DNA of 64,000 nucleotides from Betaproteobacteria bacterium LSUCC0117 (GTDB lineage: Bacteria > Pseudomonadota > Gammaproteobacteria > Burkholderiales > Burkholderiaceae_C), in assembly GCA_030441535.1 (NCBI GenBank), contig JAUJFZ010000003.1, positions 62,001-126,000 on the forward strand, written 5' to 3'. The position numbers and the translations under genes were made by a program. Of this stretch, positions 34,886 through 42,850 are shown piece after piece (positions within the stretch are counted from its first letter, which is position 1; each line of letters begins with the position of its first letter). Under the pieces are notes generated by a model that was not told where the DNA came from, ran no database searches, and saw only the letters and a list, made by a program, of their open reading frames with translations.

Positions 34886-35743
34886 ATGAGTGCACAGATT
34901 ATTGACGGGAAGGCCCTGTCTGCGCAGCTTCGCGCCAACGCATCCACCGATATCAAGACACTGATCAGTAAAGGAGTGCAGCCGGGTCTCGCGGTGATCT
35001 TGGTCGGCGATGACCCTGCAAGCCAAGTTTACGTGCGCAACAAGGTTGCTGCTTGCGAAGAGATGGGTATCGCCTCTCACCTTGAGCGGCACCCAGCCGA
35101 CCTGAGCGAAGCAGCGCTGTTGGCACGCATTGAGACACTCAACCAGACCGGCTCGATACATGGCATTTTGGTCCAACTGCCATTACCCCCACACATCGAT
35201 TCGAACAAGGTGATCGAAGCGATCTCCCCAAGTAAAGACGTTGACGGATTCCACGTAGCCAGCGCGGGCGCATTGATGGTTGGGCAGCCGGGTTTTTGGC
35301 CCTGCACACCCTATGGCTGTATGGCGATGTTGGCCTCGATCCTAGGCGGTGAGGCGATGGACCTGCGTGGCAAACATGCGGTTGTTATCGGTCGATCAAA
35401 CATCGTTGGCAAACCAATGGCAATGATGCTCTTGCAAAAGAATGCGACCGTCACGGTGTGCCACAGTGGTACGGCGGACTTGGCCACACATACCCGTCAA
35501 GCGGACATTGTTGTCGCCGCGGTCGGAAAAGTGAATGTACTGACCGCAGACATGATCAAACCGGGGGCAATCGTTCTGGACGTCGGCATGAACCGTAATG
35601 AAGCCGGAAAACTGTGTGGAGATGTTGATTTCGAAGCCGTTCGGAACGTCGCAGGCTACATCACACCGGTTCCGGGTGGCGTCGGGCCCATGACGATCAC
35701 CATGTTGATGCTCAACACAGTGAAGTCAGCAAAAGCGAGTTGA
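34886..35743 (+). CDS. folD: Methylenetetrahydrofolate dehydrogenase / methenyl cyclohydrolase
   Basis: Bifunctional enzyme interconverting 5,10-methylene-THF, 5,10-methenyl-THF and 10-formyl-THF, supplying C1 units for purines and formyl-methionine. The 285-residue product has the substrate motif VYVRNKVAACEEMGI with the catalytic lysine, QLPLPPHIDSNKVIEAISPSKDVDGFH, the NADP site VVIGRSNIVGKPMAMMLL and the C-terminal signature GGVGPMTITMLM. Length is exact for the family. The ATG is four bases after the response regulator stop, so it is probably translated from the kinase-regulator transcript. That is an uncommon coupling for a housekeeping gene. Confidence 0.98.
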   Translation: MSAQIIDGKALSAQLRANASTDIKTLISKGVQPGLAVILVGDDPASQVYVRNKVAACEEMGIASHLERHPADLSEAALLARIETLNQTGSIHGILVQLPLPPHIDSNKVIEAISPSKDVDGFHVASAGALMVGQPGFWPCTPYGCMAMLASILGGEAMDLRGKHAVVIGRSNIVGKPMAMMLLQKNATVTVCHSGTADLATHTRQADIVVAAVGKVNVLTADMIKPGAIVLDVGMNRNEAGKLCGDVDFEAVRNVAGYITPVPGGVGPMTITMLMLNTVKSAKAS

Positions 35744-35754
35744 AGAGCGAGCTT

Positions 35755-36174
35755 CTAGTTGCTCAGCGTCTGCTCGCTGGACGAGCGGGCTAAACCCCAA
35801 GTCAGATAAGCGGATAGCGCCCACTGCGTGAGCATCAGGGCGCTACCGACAGCGTGCCATAGCGCAAGGTTACCGCCAGTTGCGCGTGCCGACACGATGA
35901 GTGGCGCGACCAGTCCATAGCTCGCGATAGCGACCAGAGCCAAAGCGATCCAAGCCTTTCGTGTGGTGGCTGTCAATTTCCGACGCATCACGGCGAGCAC
36001 GCTCAGCGCCAGCGCAATCGCGAACAAATTTTGAATCGCAAAAAATTTAGCGGCTATCCCCCCTGCAAGTGAGGGATCTCCGAGATAGGCAAACAACATC
36101 GGCACCGCAACAAACGACAGCGCTGTCGTACCCCCAAAGAGTAGCGCGACAAACAATGCGTAGAGGCGGGCCAT
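35755..36174 (-). CDS. DUF4149 integral membrane protein
   Basis: Small membrane protein of 139 residues with four predicted helices: LYALFVALLFGGTTALSFVAVP, FFAIQNLFAIALALSVLAVM, AWIALALVAIASYGLVAPLIV and LWHAVGSALMLTQWALSAYLTWGL. The pattern, including the early FVAVPMLFAYL motif and the central LALVA helix, fits the DUF4149 (TMEM205-like) family. It lies nine bases behind greA in the same orientation, a common neighbour in Burkholderiales. Function is unknown. Convergent folD ends 11 bases away. Confidence 0.8.
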   Translation of the reverse strand: MARLYALFVALLFGGTTALSFVAVPMLFAYLGDPSLAGGIAAKFFAIQNLFAIALALSVLAVMRRKLTATTRKAWIALALVAIASYGLVAPLIVSARATGGNLALWHAVGSALMLTQWALSAYLTWGLARSSSEQTLSN

Positions 36175-36183
36175 CGGGTCGTG

Positions 36184-36660
36184 TCAGATGTAGTGGACCG
36201 AGATGATCTCGTAGTGTTTGGTGCCGCCAGGGGCCTCAAACGTCACGGCATCGCCCTGTTCTTTTCCAATCATGGCTCGAGCGATTGGCGAACTGATGTT
36301 CAGCAAGCCCAACTTGATGTCCGCCTCATCCTCACCGACAATTTGGTAGGTCACTTGATCGCCTGTATCCTCATCTTCGAGCGTCACCGTGGCGCCAAAT
36401 ACGACACGACCCTCCGCGTTCACTGATGCTGGATCGATAATTTGGGCCGCAGACAACTTGCCTTCAATTTCGGCAATGCGTCCCTCGATGAAACCTTGCC
36501 GATCTTTCGCAGCGTCGTACTCGGCGTTCTCACTCAAATCCCCCTGCGCACGCGCCTCCGCAATGGCGTTGATCACCCACGGGCGGTCCACTGTTTTCAA
36601 CTGGTGTAGTTCCGCTTTTAATTTTTCAGCGCCTTTGAGCGTGATCGGAATCGTCGACAT
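36184..36660 (-). CDS. greA: Transcription elongation factor GreA
   Basis: Rescues backtracked RNA polymerase by stimulating transcript cleavage. The 158-residue product has the N-terminal coiled coil with the acidic tip in ENAEYDAAKDRQGFIEGRI and the C-terminal FKBP-like domain (GATVTLEDEDTGDQVTYQIVGEDEADI, NISSPIARAMIGKEQGDAV). The ATG at 36660 has AGGAG seven bases upstream. The unusual part is its 5' leader, in which a strong Rho-independent hairpin ends only about 15 bases before the start codon. carB is the upstream gene and a DUF4149 gene follows. Confidence 0.98.
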   Translation of the reverse strand: MSTIPITLKGAEKLKAELHQLKTVDRPWVINAIAEARAQGDLSENAEYDAAKDRQGFIEGRIAEIEGKLSAAQIIDPASVNAEGRVVFGATVTLEDEDTGDQVTYQIVGEDEADIKLGLLNISSPIARAMIGKEQGDAVTFEAPGGTKHYEIISVHYI

Positions 36661-36675
36661 ATACCGTCTCCTGAT

Positions 36676-36711
36676 AAAAAAACAAGCCGCCTTTGGTTTC
36701 CCAAAGGCGGC
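36676..36711 (-). terminator. Strong Rho-independent terminator between carB and greA
   Basis: GCCGCCTTTGG and CCAAAGGCGGC form a perfect 11-bp stem around TTTC, followed on the minus strand by a run of seven Ts after TTG. It lies about 84 bases beyond the carB stop and just ahead of the greA ribosome binding site. It may end carAB transcripts, act as a greA leader attenuator, or do both. Confidence 0.85.
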
Positions 36712-36745
36712 GTCATGAGGTTGCTGCGAAAACGCGCCCGCTCTA

Positions 36746-36773
36746 ATTTTAATGGATTCTATGAGCCACTGAA
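36746..36773 (-). promoter_or_regulatory. Candidate greA promoter ahead of the leader terminator
   Basis: TTCAGT (36768-36773) and TAAAAT (36746-36751) on the minus strand are 16 bases apart. Transcripts from here would carry the 36676-36711 hairpin as a leader of about 65 bases before greA. The -10 is good and the -35 modest. Confidence 0.4.
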
Positions 36774-36794
36774 TAGTCGCTCAGGCGAGCGACA

Positions 36795-39700
36795 TTAGGC
36801 TTTTAGACTGGCGTGCAACTCCTGAATCGATCGAACACCGAAGTCATCCACATAGGCCATGCCCTCAACGGCAGCTTCAGCACCTGATATGGTTGTGAAT
36901 GTCGTCACGCGTGCTTGCAATGCACTGGTGCGAATTTGGCGCGAATCAACGATGGCATTACGGCGCTCCTCGACGGTATTGATGACCAAGCAAACCTCTT
37001 GGTTTTTGATCATATCAACCACGTGGGGACGCCCCTCCGTGACTTTATTGACCACCTCACAGGCGATACCCGCCTCGTTAATGGCAGCAGCGGTACCACG
37101 GGTCGCGATCAGCCTGAAGCCCATATCCACTAAGCTTTTCGCAACGGCAACCGCACGTGGCTTGTCACCATTTTTCACGGTCATGAACACTTTGTTCACA
37201 GCATCGGTAGGCCGAGGCAAAGAGCTGCCAGCGCCCCACTGAGACTTAACAAACGCTTCGCCAAAGGTCCGGCCCACACCCATAACCTCGCCCGTCGATT
37301 TCATCTCAGGACCGAGGATCGTATCCACGCCGGGGAACTTCACGAATGGGAATACCGCCTCTTTTACGCTGTAATACGGCGGTGTGACTTCGTCGTAGAT
37401 GCCTTGCGAATCCAGCGACTGCCCCACCATGCACCGCGCTGCTACCTTGGCGAGCTGGACACCCGTCGCTTTAGAAACAAAGGGCACCGTGCGTGACGCA
37501 CGCGGGTTCACTTCCAGGACATAGATCACGTCCTCACCGTTCACCTCTTGAATGGCAAACTGTACGTTCATCAAACCGACAACGTTCAGGCCTTTGGCCA
37601 TGAGGGCCGTTTGTCGCTTCATTTCGTCGACGGTAGCCTTCGACAAATAGTAAGGCGGCAACGAGCATGCGGAGTCACCGCTGTGTACGCCAGCTTGCTC
37701 AATGTGCTCCATGACGCCACCAATGAAAACACGCTGCCCATCACACAGGGCATCGACGTCACATTCGACCGCATCGTTCAAGAAGCGGTCAAGCAGCACT
37801 GGTGAGTCGTGGCTGACCTTGACGGCTTCGCGCATGTAGCGTTCGAGATCGCGCGGCTCGTGCACGATCTCCATTGCGCGACCGCCAAGCACGTAACTGG
37901 GGCGTACCACCAGTGGGTAGCCTAACGCTTCCGCTTTTTCAAGGGCCTGCGCCTCTGTACGGGCTGTGGCGTTTGGCGGCTGCTTGAGGCCCAAGTCATT
38001 CAACAGCTTTTGAAACCGTTCCCGATCTTCCGCCGCATCAATCATGTCGGGACTGGTACCGATGATCGGTACCCCAGCCGCCTCCAAGCCCAATGCAAGC
38101 TTCAAAGGGGTTTGGCCACCGTACTGAACGATCACGCCCAGTGGCTTTTCTTTATCGACAATCTCAAGGACGTCTTCGAGCGTAAGCGGCTCAAAGTAAA
38201 GACGGTCGCTGGTGTCGTAGTCGGTTGAGACTGTCTCGGGATTACAGTTGACCATGATGGTCTCGTACCCGTCCTCGCGCATGGCCATGGCGGCGTGCAC
38301 GCAGCAATAGTCAAACTCAATACCCTGACCGATACGGTTGGGGCCGCCACCCAGCACCATGATCTTCTTTTTATTGGTGGGGTTAGCCTCACACTCTTCC
38401 TCGTAAGAGGAGTACATGTAGGCCGTATTGGTAGAGAATTCAGCCGCACAAGTATCGACCCGTTTGTAAACGGGGCGGATACCCATCGCGTGGCGCGCGG
38501 CACGCACATTGCCCTCTGAGCTCTTGATGAGCTTGGCCAGTCGACGATCCGAGAAGCCTTTTTTCTTCAACGAGCGCAGCGTTTTTGCATCCAACTGCTC
38601 CAGCGTCATCTTCTCAAGCGCCAATTCGATCTTGACGATCTCTTCGATCTGAACCAAGAACCAACGATCGATTTTTGTCAGCGCGTAGACCTCTTCAAGA
38701 CTCCAGCCTTGCGCAAACGCATCGCCAACGTACCAAATGCGCTCGGGGCCAGGTTCACCCAACTCACGTTCGAGCACCTCGCGGTCAACAGTTTTTTCGT
38801 TCATCCCGTCAACACCAACCTCCAGACCACGCAAGGCTTTTTGGAAGCTTTCCTGGAAGGTACGGCCCATCGCCATCACCTCGCCAACGGACTTCATCTG
38901 TGTCGTTAAGCGGCTATCGGCTGCCGGAAACTTTTCAAATGCAAAACGTGGAATCTTCGTGACCACGTAATCGATGCTGGGCTCAAAACTGGCCGGGGTC
39001 GCACCACCCGTGATGTCGTTGCGCAGTTCATCAAGCGTGAAGCCGACGGCTAACTTTGCGGCAATCTTGGCGATTGGAAAACCAGTAGCTTTCGATGCCA
39101 AAGCAGATGAACGAGAAACCCGTGGGTTCATCTCGATCACCACCATGCGACCATCTTCGGGATTGATGGAGAACTGAACGTTAGATCCGCCCGTGTCGAC
39201 ACCGATTTCACGCAACACAGCCAAGCTTGCGTCACGGAGAATTTGGTACTCTTTGTCGGTCAGCGTCTGCGCGGGCGCAACCGTGATGGAGTCACCCGTG
39301 TGAACACCCATCGGATCCAAGTTCTCAATGGAACAGACGATGATGCAATTGTCGGCGCGGTCACGCACCACTTCCATTTCGAACTCTTTCCATCCGACCA
39401 GTGACTCTTCGATCAGCAACTCGTTGGTGGGTGACGCTTCCAAGCCACGCTTGCAGATCGCCTCGAACTCTTCTGCGTTGTAGGCGATGCCACCACCCGT
39501 ACCACCCAGTGTAAAACTGGGACGAACGACGGTTGGAAAGCCCATCTCGCGTTGAACACGCCAAGCCTCTTCCATGCTGTGGGCGATACCTGATCGGGCA
39601 GAGCCTAGCCCGATTTTCTCCATGGCGTTTTTGAACTTTTGGCGGTCCTCAGCTTTATCGATCGCTTCAGGCGACGCGCCGATCAGCTCGACGCCATGCT

Positions 39701-40028
39701 TTTCTAGTACGCCGTGACGCCACAGATCGAGCGCACAGTTGAGCGCTGTCTGGCCTCCCATGGTTGGTAGGATGGCATCCGGCTTTTCCCTGGCGATTAT
39801 TTTCTCAACAACCTGCCAATTGATGGGTTCGATGTAAGTGACATCGGCCGTGTCAGGGTCGGTCATGATCGTCGCAGGGTTGCTGTTGATCAAGATGACG
39901 CGATAGCCCTCTTCTCGCAGGGCTTTACAGGCTTGAACACCTGAATAGTCGAACTCGCAGGCTTGCCCAATCACGATGGGGCCAGCGCCGATGATGAGAA
40001 CAGATTTGATGTCGGTGCGCTTAGGCAT
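36795..40028 (-). CDS. carB: Carbamoyl-phosphate synthase large subunit
   Basis: Synthetase subunit making carbamoyl phosphate for arginine and pyrimidines. The 1077-residue product shows the internally duplicated ATP-grasp halves. The first is at about 1-400 (SVLIIGAGPIVIGQACEFDYSG, PSFTLGGTGGGIAYN, EMNPRVSRSSALASKATGFPIAK). The oligomerisation region comes next, then the second synthetase half (IMVLGGGPNRIGQGIEFDYC, PSYVLGGRAMEIV, EVNPRASRTVPFVSKATGVQLAK) and the C-terminal MGS-like allosteric domain from about 940. Length matches the E. coli enzyme. It starts two bases after carA and is followed by a strong terminator. Confidence 0.98.
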   Translation of the reverse strand: MPKRTDIKSVLIIGAGPIVIGQACEFDYSGVQACKALREEGYRVILINSNPATIMTDPDTADVTYIEPINWQVVEKIIAREKPDAILPTMGGQTALNCALDLWRHGVLEKHGVELIGASPEAIDKAEDRQKFKNAMEKIGLGSARSGIAHSMEEAWRVQREMGFPTVVRPSFTLGGTGGGIAYNAEEFEAICKRGLEASPTNELLIEESLVGWKEFEMEVVRDRADNCIIVCSIENLDPMGVHTGDSITVAPAQTLTDKEYQILRDASLAVLREIGVDTGGSNVQFSINPEDGRMVVIEMNPRVSRSSALASKATGFPIAKIAAKLAVGFTLDELRNDITGGATPASFEPSIDYVVTKIPRFAFEKFPAADSRLTTQMKSVGEVMAMGRTFQESFQKALRGLEVGVDGMNEKTVDREVLERELGEPGPERIWYVGDAFAQGWSLEEVYALTKIDRWFLVQIEEIVKIELALEKMTLEQLDAKTLRSLKKKGFSDRRLAKLIKSSEGNVRAARHAMGIRPVYKRVDTCAAEFSTNTAYMYSSYEEECEANPTNKKKIMVLGGGPNRIGQGIEFDYCCVHAAMAMREDGYETIMVNCNPETVSTDYDTSDRLYFEPLTLEDVLEIVDKEKPLGVIVQYGGQTPLKLALGLEAAGVPIIGTSPDMIDAAEDRERFQKLLNDLGLKQPPNATARTEAQALEKAEALGYPLVVRPSYVLGGRAMEIVHEPRDLERYMREAVKVSHDSPVLLDRFLNDAVECDVDALCDGQRVFIGGVMEHIEQAGVHSGDSACSLPPYYLSKATVDEMKRQTALMAKGLNVVGLMNVQFAIQEVNGEDVIYVLEVNPRASRTVPFVSKATGVQLAKVAARCMVGQSLDSQGIYDEVTPPYYSVKEAVFPFVKFPGVDTILGPEMKSTGEVMGVGRTFGEAFVKSQWGAGSSLPRPTDAVNKVFMTVKNGDKPRAVAVAKSLVDMGFRLIATRGTAAAINEAGIACEVVNKVTEGRPHVVDMIKNQEVCLVINTVEERRNAIVDSRQIRTSALQARVTTFTTISGAEAAVEGMAYVDDFGVRSIQELHASLKA

Positions 40029-40030
40029 AT

Positions 40031-41182
40031 TTATTTCTTCTCCATGAGCGCTGTGAAACGATCAAACAAGTAACCGATGTCGTGAGGGCCGGGGGAGGCC
40101 TCTGGGTGACCTTGGAAGCAGAACGCAGGCGCATCGGTACGCGCAAGGCCTTGCACGGTGTTATCAAACAAACTGCGGTGGGTTACACGCAGGTTGCTGG
40201 GTAAGTCAGTCCCATCAACCGCAAAGCCGTGGTTCTGGCTCGTGATCGACACGCGCTGGTCGTCGAGATCTTTAACAGGGTGGTTGGCACCGTGGTGGCC
40301 AAACTTCATCTTGTAAGTCTTGGCACCCGAGGCTAAAGCCATGATTTGATGCCCAAGGCAAATACCAAAGGCAGGGATTTTTGCATCCATAACGGCGCGC
40401 GCCGTTGCGATGGCGTAATCACATGGCTCTGGGTCGCCAGGTCCATTAGAGAAAAACACGCCGTCCGGCTGATGCTGCATGACGGCCTCGAAAGAGGTCT
40501 GCGCGGGAACGACTGTGACAGCGCAGCCGCGCTGAGTCAGCATACGCAGGATGTTGTGCTTCGCGCCGAAGTCGAGTGCGACCACTTTGAACTTGGGTTG
40601 TGTCAACTCACCATAGCCAGTGCCAAGGCGCCACTCGGTGGATGTCCAAGGGTAGGTTGTCTCAGTCGTGACCTTCTGCGCCAGATCCAGACCCGACATG
40701 GAAGGTGCGGCAGCAGCAGCAGCCTTGGCTTGCGCGAGGTGCGCATCGGTGAGCGCCTCGCCTGGGGCTAACGCCACAATCGCGCCGTTTTGCGCGCCAT
40801 GCTCACGGAGGTGACGTGTAAGCTTGCGGGTGTCGATGTCGGCGATTGCGACGGTCTTTTCGGCTTTTAAATAATCAGCAAGCGTCTGCTGACTGCGAAA
40901 GTTGGAAGCCAAAAGAGGCAGGTCTTTAATGATCAAGCCAGCAGCATGAACGCGAGTCGCCTCTACGTCTTCCGTATTGATGCCGTAGTTGCCAATGTGC
41001 GGGTAGGTCAGCGTCACAATTTGCTGGCAGTAGCTAGGGTCGGTCAATATTTCTTGGTAACCGGTCATGGCCGTGTTGAACACGACTTCTCCGACGGTTT
41101 GACCAGTTGCGCCGATGGCTATTCCTGTAAAGACCGTGCCGTCTGCGAGCGCGAGGATGGCTGTCGGGTGGACGGGTAACAC
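40031..41182 (-). CDS. carA: Carbamoyl-phosphate synthase small subunit (glutaminase)
   Basis: Class I glutamine amidotransferase that delivers ammonia to CarB. The start chosen is a GTG at 41182 (reading MLPVHPTAILALADGTVF) because GGAG lies nine bases upstream and the family begins there; it gives 383 residues, the expected size. The open frame to 41305 encodes a non-family extension crossing the promoter region. The N-terminal domain (FTGIAIGATGQTVGEVVFNTAMTGYQEILTDPSY) is followed by the amidotransferase domain with nucleophile in GICLGHQIMA and HPEASPGPHD. It is translationally close to carB with two bases between them. Confidence 0.97.
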   Translation of the reverse strand: MLPVHPTAILALADGTVFTGIAIGATGQTVGEVVFNTAMTGYQEILTDPSYCQQIVTLTYPHIGNYGINTEDVEATRVHAAGLIIKDLPLLASNFRSQQTLADYLKAEKTVAIADIDTRKLTRHLREHGAQNGAIVALAPGEALTDAHLAQAKAAAAAAPSMSGLDLAQKVTTETTYPWTSTEWRLGTGYGELTQPKFKVVALDFGAKHNILRMLTQRGCAVTVVPAQTSFEAVMQHQPDGVFFSNGPGDPEPCDYAIATARAVMDAKIPAFGICLGHQIMALASGAKTYKMKFGHHGANHPVKDLDDQRVSITSQNHGFAVDGTDLPSNLRVTHRSLFDNTVQGLARTDAPAFCFQGHPEASPGPHDIGYLFDRFTALMEKK

Positions 41183-41304
41183 GGTGGGAACTCCAATTGA
41201 TAGGCCGGCACCCTGACAGCGCGACGGGAACCAAAAGTGAACACTTTCGGGCGAAAATCGGCGCTCAAAACGGGGGTGCAAGCTGGTTGCGGGTAAACCC
41301 TCCA

Positions 41305-41333
41305 ATTATAGCGAAGCTAAGGGAAAACGCGAA
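41305..41333 (-). promoter_or_regulatory. carAB promoter
   Basis: On the minus strand a perfect TATAAT (41305-41310) lies 17 bases from TTCGCG (41328-41333). The start would be about 120 bases upstream of the carA GTG. The -35 is weak and overlaps the hairpin at the end of the upstream methyltransferase gene. No pyrimidine-responsive attenuator was recognised in the leader. Confidence 0.55.
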
Positions 41334-41348
41334 CCTTTACCGCGCTTT
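41324..41348 (-). terminator. Weak terminator-like hairpin at the end of the envelope operon
   Basis: The last codons of the TrmH-family gene and following bases form AAAG-CGCG/CGCG-TTTT around a nine-base loop, ending in four Ts. The stem includes one G-U pair. It could also work in the opposite direction, where a longer T-run follows. Confidence 0.35.
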
Positions 41349-42182
41349 TTTTGCCGCCTCTGAGGCCGCACTGGCGTGCAGACAAATAGCCGCCGCAGCG
41401 GCTACGTTGAAGGACTCCTCTCCCCCAGGCTGTACGATTCGAATCGCTTGCGAAGCGCGAGCCATGAGTGCTTCGGAAACCCCCTGCCCCTCGTGGCCCA
41501 ACACCCACGCGCAAGGCCAAGGCAGGGTCGCCTCGTGCAACCAGTCACCACCGTGTGAGCTGGTGACCAACAACGGCACACGCAAGGCCGCGAGCGCCGA
41601 CACGTCACACGCTTCAAACAAGCGCAGCGCGAAATGCGCTCCCATGCCCGCACGCACCACCTTTGGCGTCCAAAGCGCGGCCGAGCCCTTCATGGCGACG
41701 AGTTGCTTAAAACCCAGAGCTCCCGCACTGCGAATGATGGAACCAATGTTGCCAGGGTCCTGCAAGCGATCAAGAATGACCGTCGGTTCTTCTGGGTGCA
41801 AACCCACCTCACCCGAAGTGCCAGCGCCTGCGGCTGGTCCAGCGAATAAACCACACACCGTGGGCAGCGAGTCCAAAGCCGTGACCGCCCGTAACACCTT
41901 GTCGCTGAAAACGACCTCCTGCGCGGCAGTGGCCTGAAGCGCATGGAGCGCGGCTGCATGCGCGGGTGATAGGCGCTTGGTGGCTTTATCTAATCCGTCC
42001 TGTGACCAAATCAACGTCTGCGCGCGCCACCCCGCCGCGTGCGCAGCGCGACACAGGTGGTCGCCCTCAAGCCAAACAAGGCCGATCTTGCGGTAGGCAC
42101 TACCATCCCTCAACATCAGACGTACGCGCTTAACGAGGGCATTCTCAAGCGAGGTTATCAGCTCAGGCGGTTTATGGCTCAT
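41337..42182 (-). CDS. TrmH/SpoU-family RNA 2'-O-methyltransferase
   Basis: Knotted SPOUT methyltransferase of 281 residues. The N-terminal substrate-binding part (SLENALVKRVRLMLRDGSAYRK, VWLEGDHLCRAAHAAGW) precedes the SPOUT core with motif 1 LDRLQDPGNIGSIIRSAGALGF, motif 2 AWVLGHEGQGVSEAL and motif 3 VQPGGEESFNVAAAAAICL. It is the rlmB-like type that in beta-proteobacteria follows rnhB. The target nucleotide cannot be read from the sequence; TsnR or TrmH-like substrates in 23S rRNA are most likely. The start overlaps the rnhB stop in an ATGA junction, and it is the last gene of the envelope operon. Confidence 0.88.
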   Translation of the reverse strand: MSHKPPELITSLENALVKRVRLMLRDGSAYRKIGLVWLEGDHLCRAAHAAGWRAQTLIWSQDGLDKATKRLSPAHAAALHALQATAAQEVVFSDKVLRAVTALDSLPTVCGLFAGPAAGAGTSGEVGLHPEEPTVILDRLQDPGNIGSIIRSAGALGFKQLVAMKGSAALWTPKVVRAGMGAHFALRLFEACDVSALAALRVPLLVTSSHGGDWLHEATLPWPCAWVLGHEGQGVSEALMARASQAIRIVQPGGEESFNVAAAAAICLHASAASEAAKKAR

Positions 42183-42850
42183 GGGCGAAGTACGGTTGTC
42201 AATGCCAAGCGTTCTCGTACAGCCGTATCCAGCGCCTCAACTGGCTTGAAACTACGACGATGCGCGGGGCACGCGCCGTGCTCACGCAACGCTGCAATGT
42301 GTGCCGCCGTACCGTAACCCTTGTGGGTTTCAAAAGCGTACTGTGGATATTGCTGGTGAAGTTGGCACATCAGCGCATCACGCGTCGTTTTGGCCAAAAT
42401 AGAAGCGGCCGAAATACAGGCCACTTTCGCATCACCTTGCACAATCGCCTCGGCCAGCATGTCCAATTTGGGAATGCGGTTGCCGTCAATTAAGGCCTTG
42501 GCAGGTTTAAGGCGAAGCCCCGCAACCGCCCGACTCATGGCCAGCATGGTTGCTTGCAAAATATTGAGGGCATCGATCTCTTCGACTGTAGCCTGCGCAA
42601 TTGAAAAGCAAAGCGCTTTGGCTTTGATTTCTAGAGCCAAATAATCACGTTTGCGTTCGGATAGTTTTTTGGAGTCGTTCAAACCTGAAATCGGATTCAT
42701 GTCATCCAAAATGACAGCCGCGGCAACAACAGGCCCAGCAAGCGGACCTCGGCCAGCTTCGTCGACCCCCGCCAGCAGACCGGGCGGGTCCCAACTCAGG
42801 GCCACCTGCGACGCAGCCCAACTACGAGGCAAGGACTTTTTGGATGGCAT
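42179..42850 (-). CDS. rnhB: Ribonuclease HII
   Basis: Cleaves RNA in RNA/DNA hybrids and initiates removal of single ribonucleotides from DNA. The ATG at 42850 (MPSKKSLPRS) gives 223 residues and overlaps the end of lpxB by 29 bases. The frame to 42889 runs deeper into lpxB. The catalytic DEDD set is visible: LLAGVDEAGRGPLAGPVVAAAVIL (Asp and Glu), LIDGNRIP and ASILAKTTRDALM. KGYGTAAHIAAL near the C-terminus is also conserved. The lpxA-lpxB-rnhB order is standard in proteobacteria. Confidence 0.96.
   Translation of the reverse strand: MPSKKSLPRSWAASQVALSWDPPGLLAGVDEAGRGPLAGPVVAAAVILDDMNPISGLNDSKKLSERKRDYLALEIKAKALCFSIAQATVEEIDALNILQATMLAMSRAVAGLRLKPAKALIDGNRIPKLDMLAEAIVQGDAKVACISAASILAKTTRDALMCQLHQQYPQYAFETHKGYGTAAHIAALREHGACPAHRRSFKPVEALDTAVRERLALTTVLRP

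Noticed and set aside
41183..41305. N-terminal extension of carA to 41305
   Set aside because: The 41 extra residues are not family-like and cross the -10 element; a GTG with a good Shine-Dalgarno sequence at 41182 gives the expected length.
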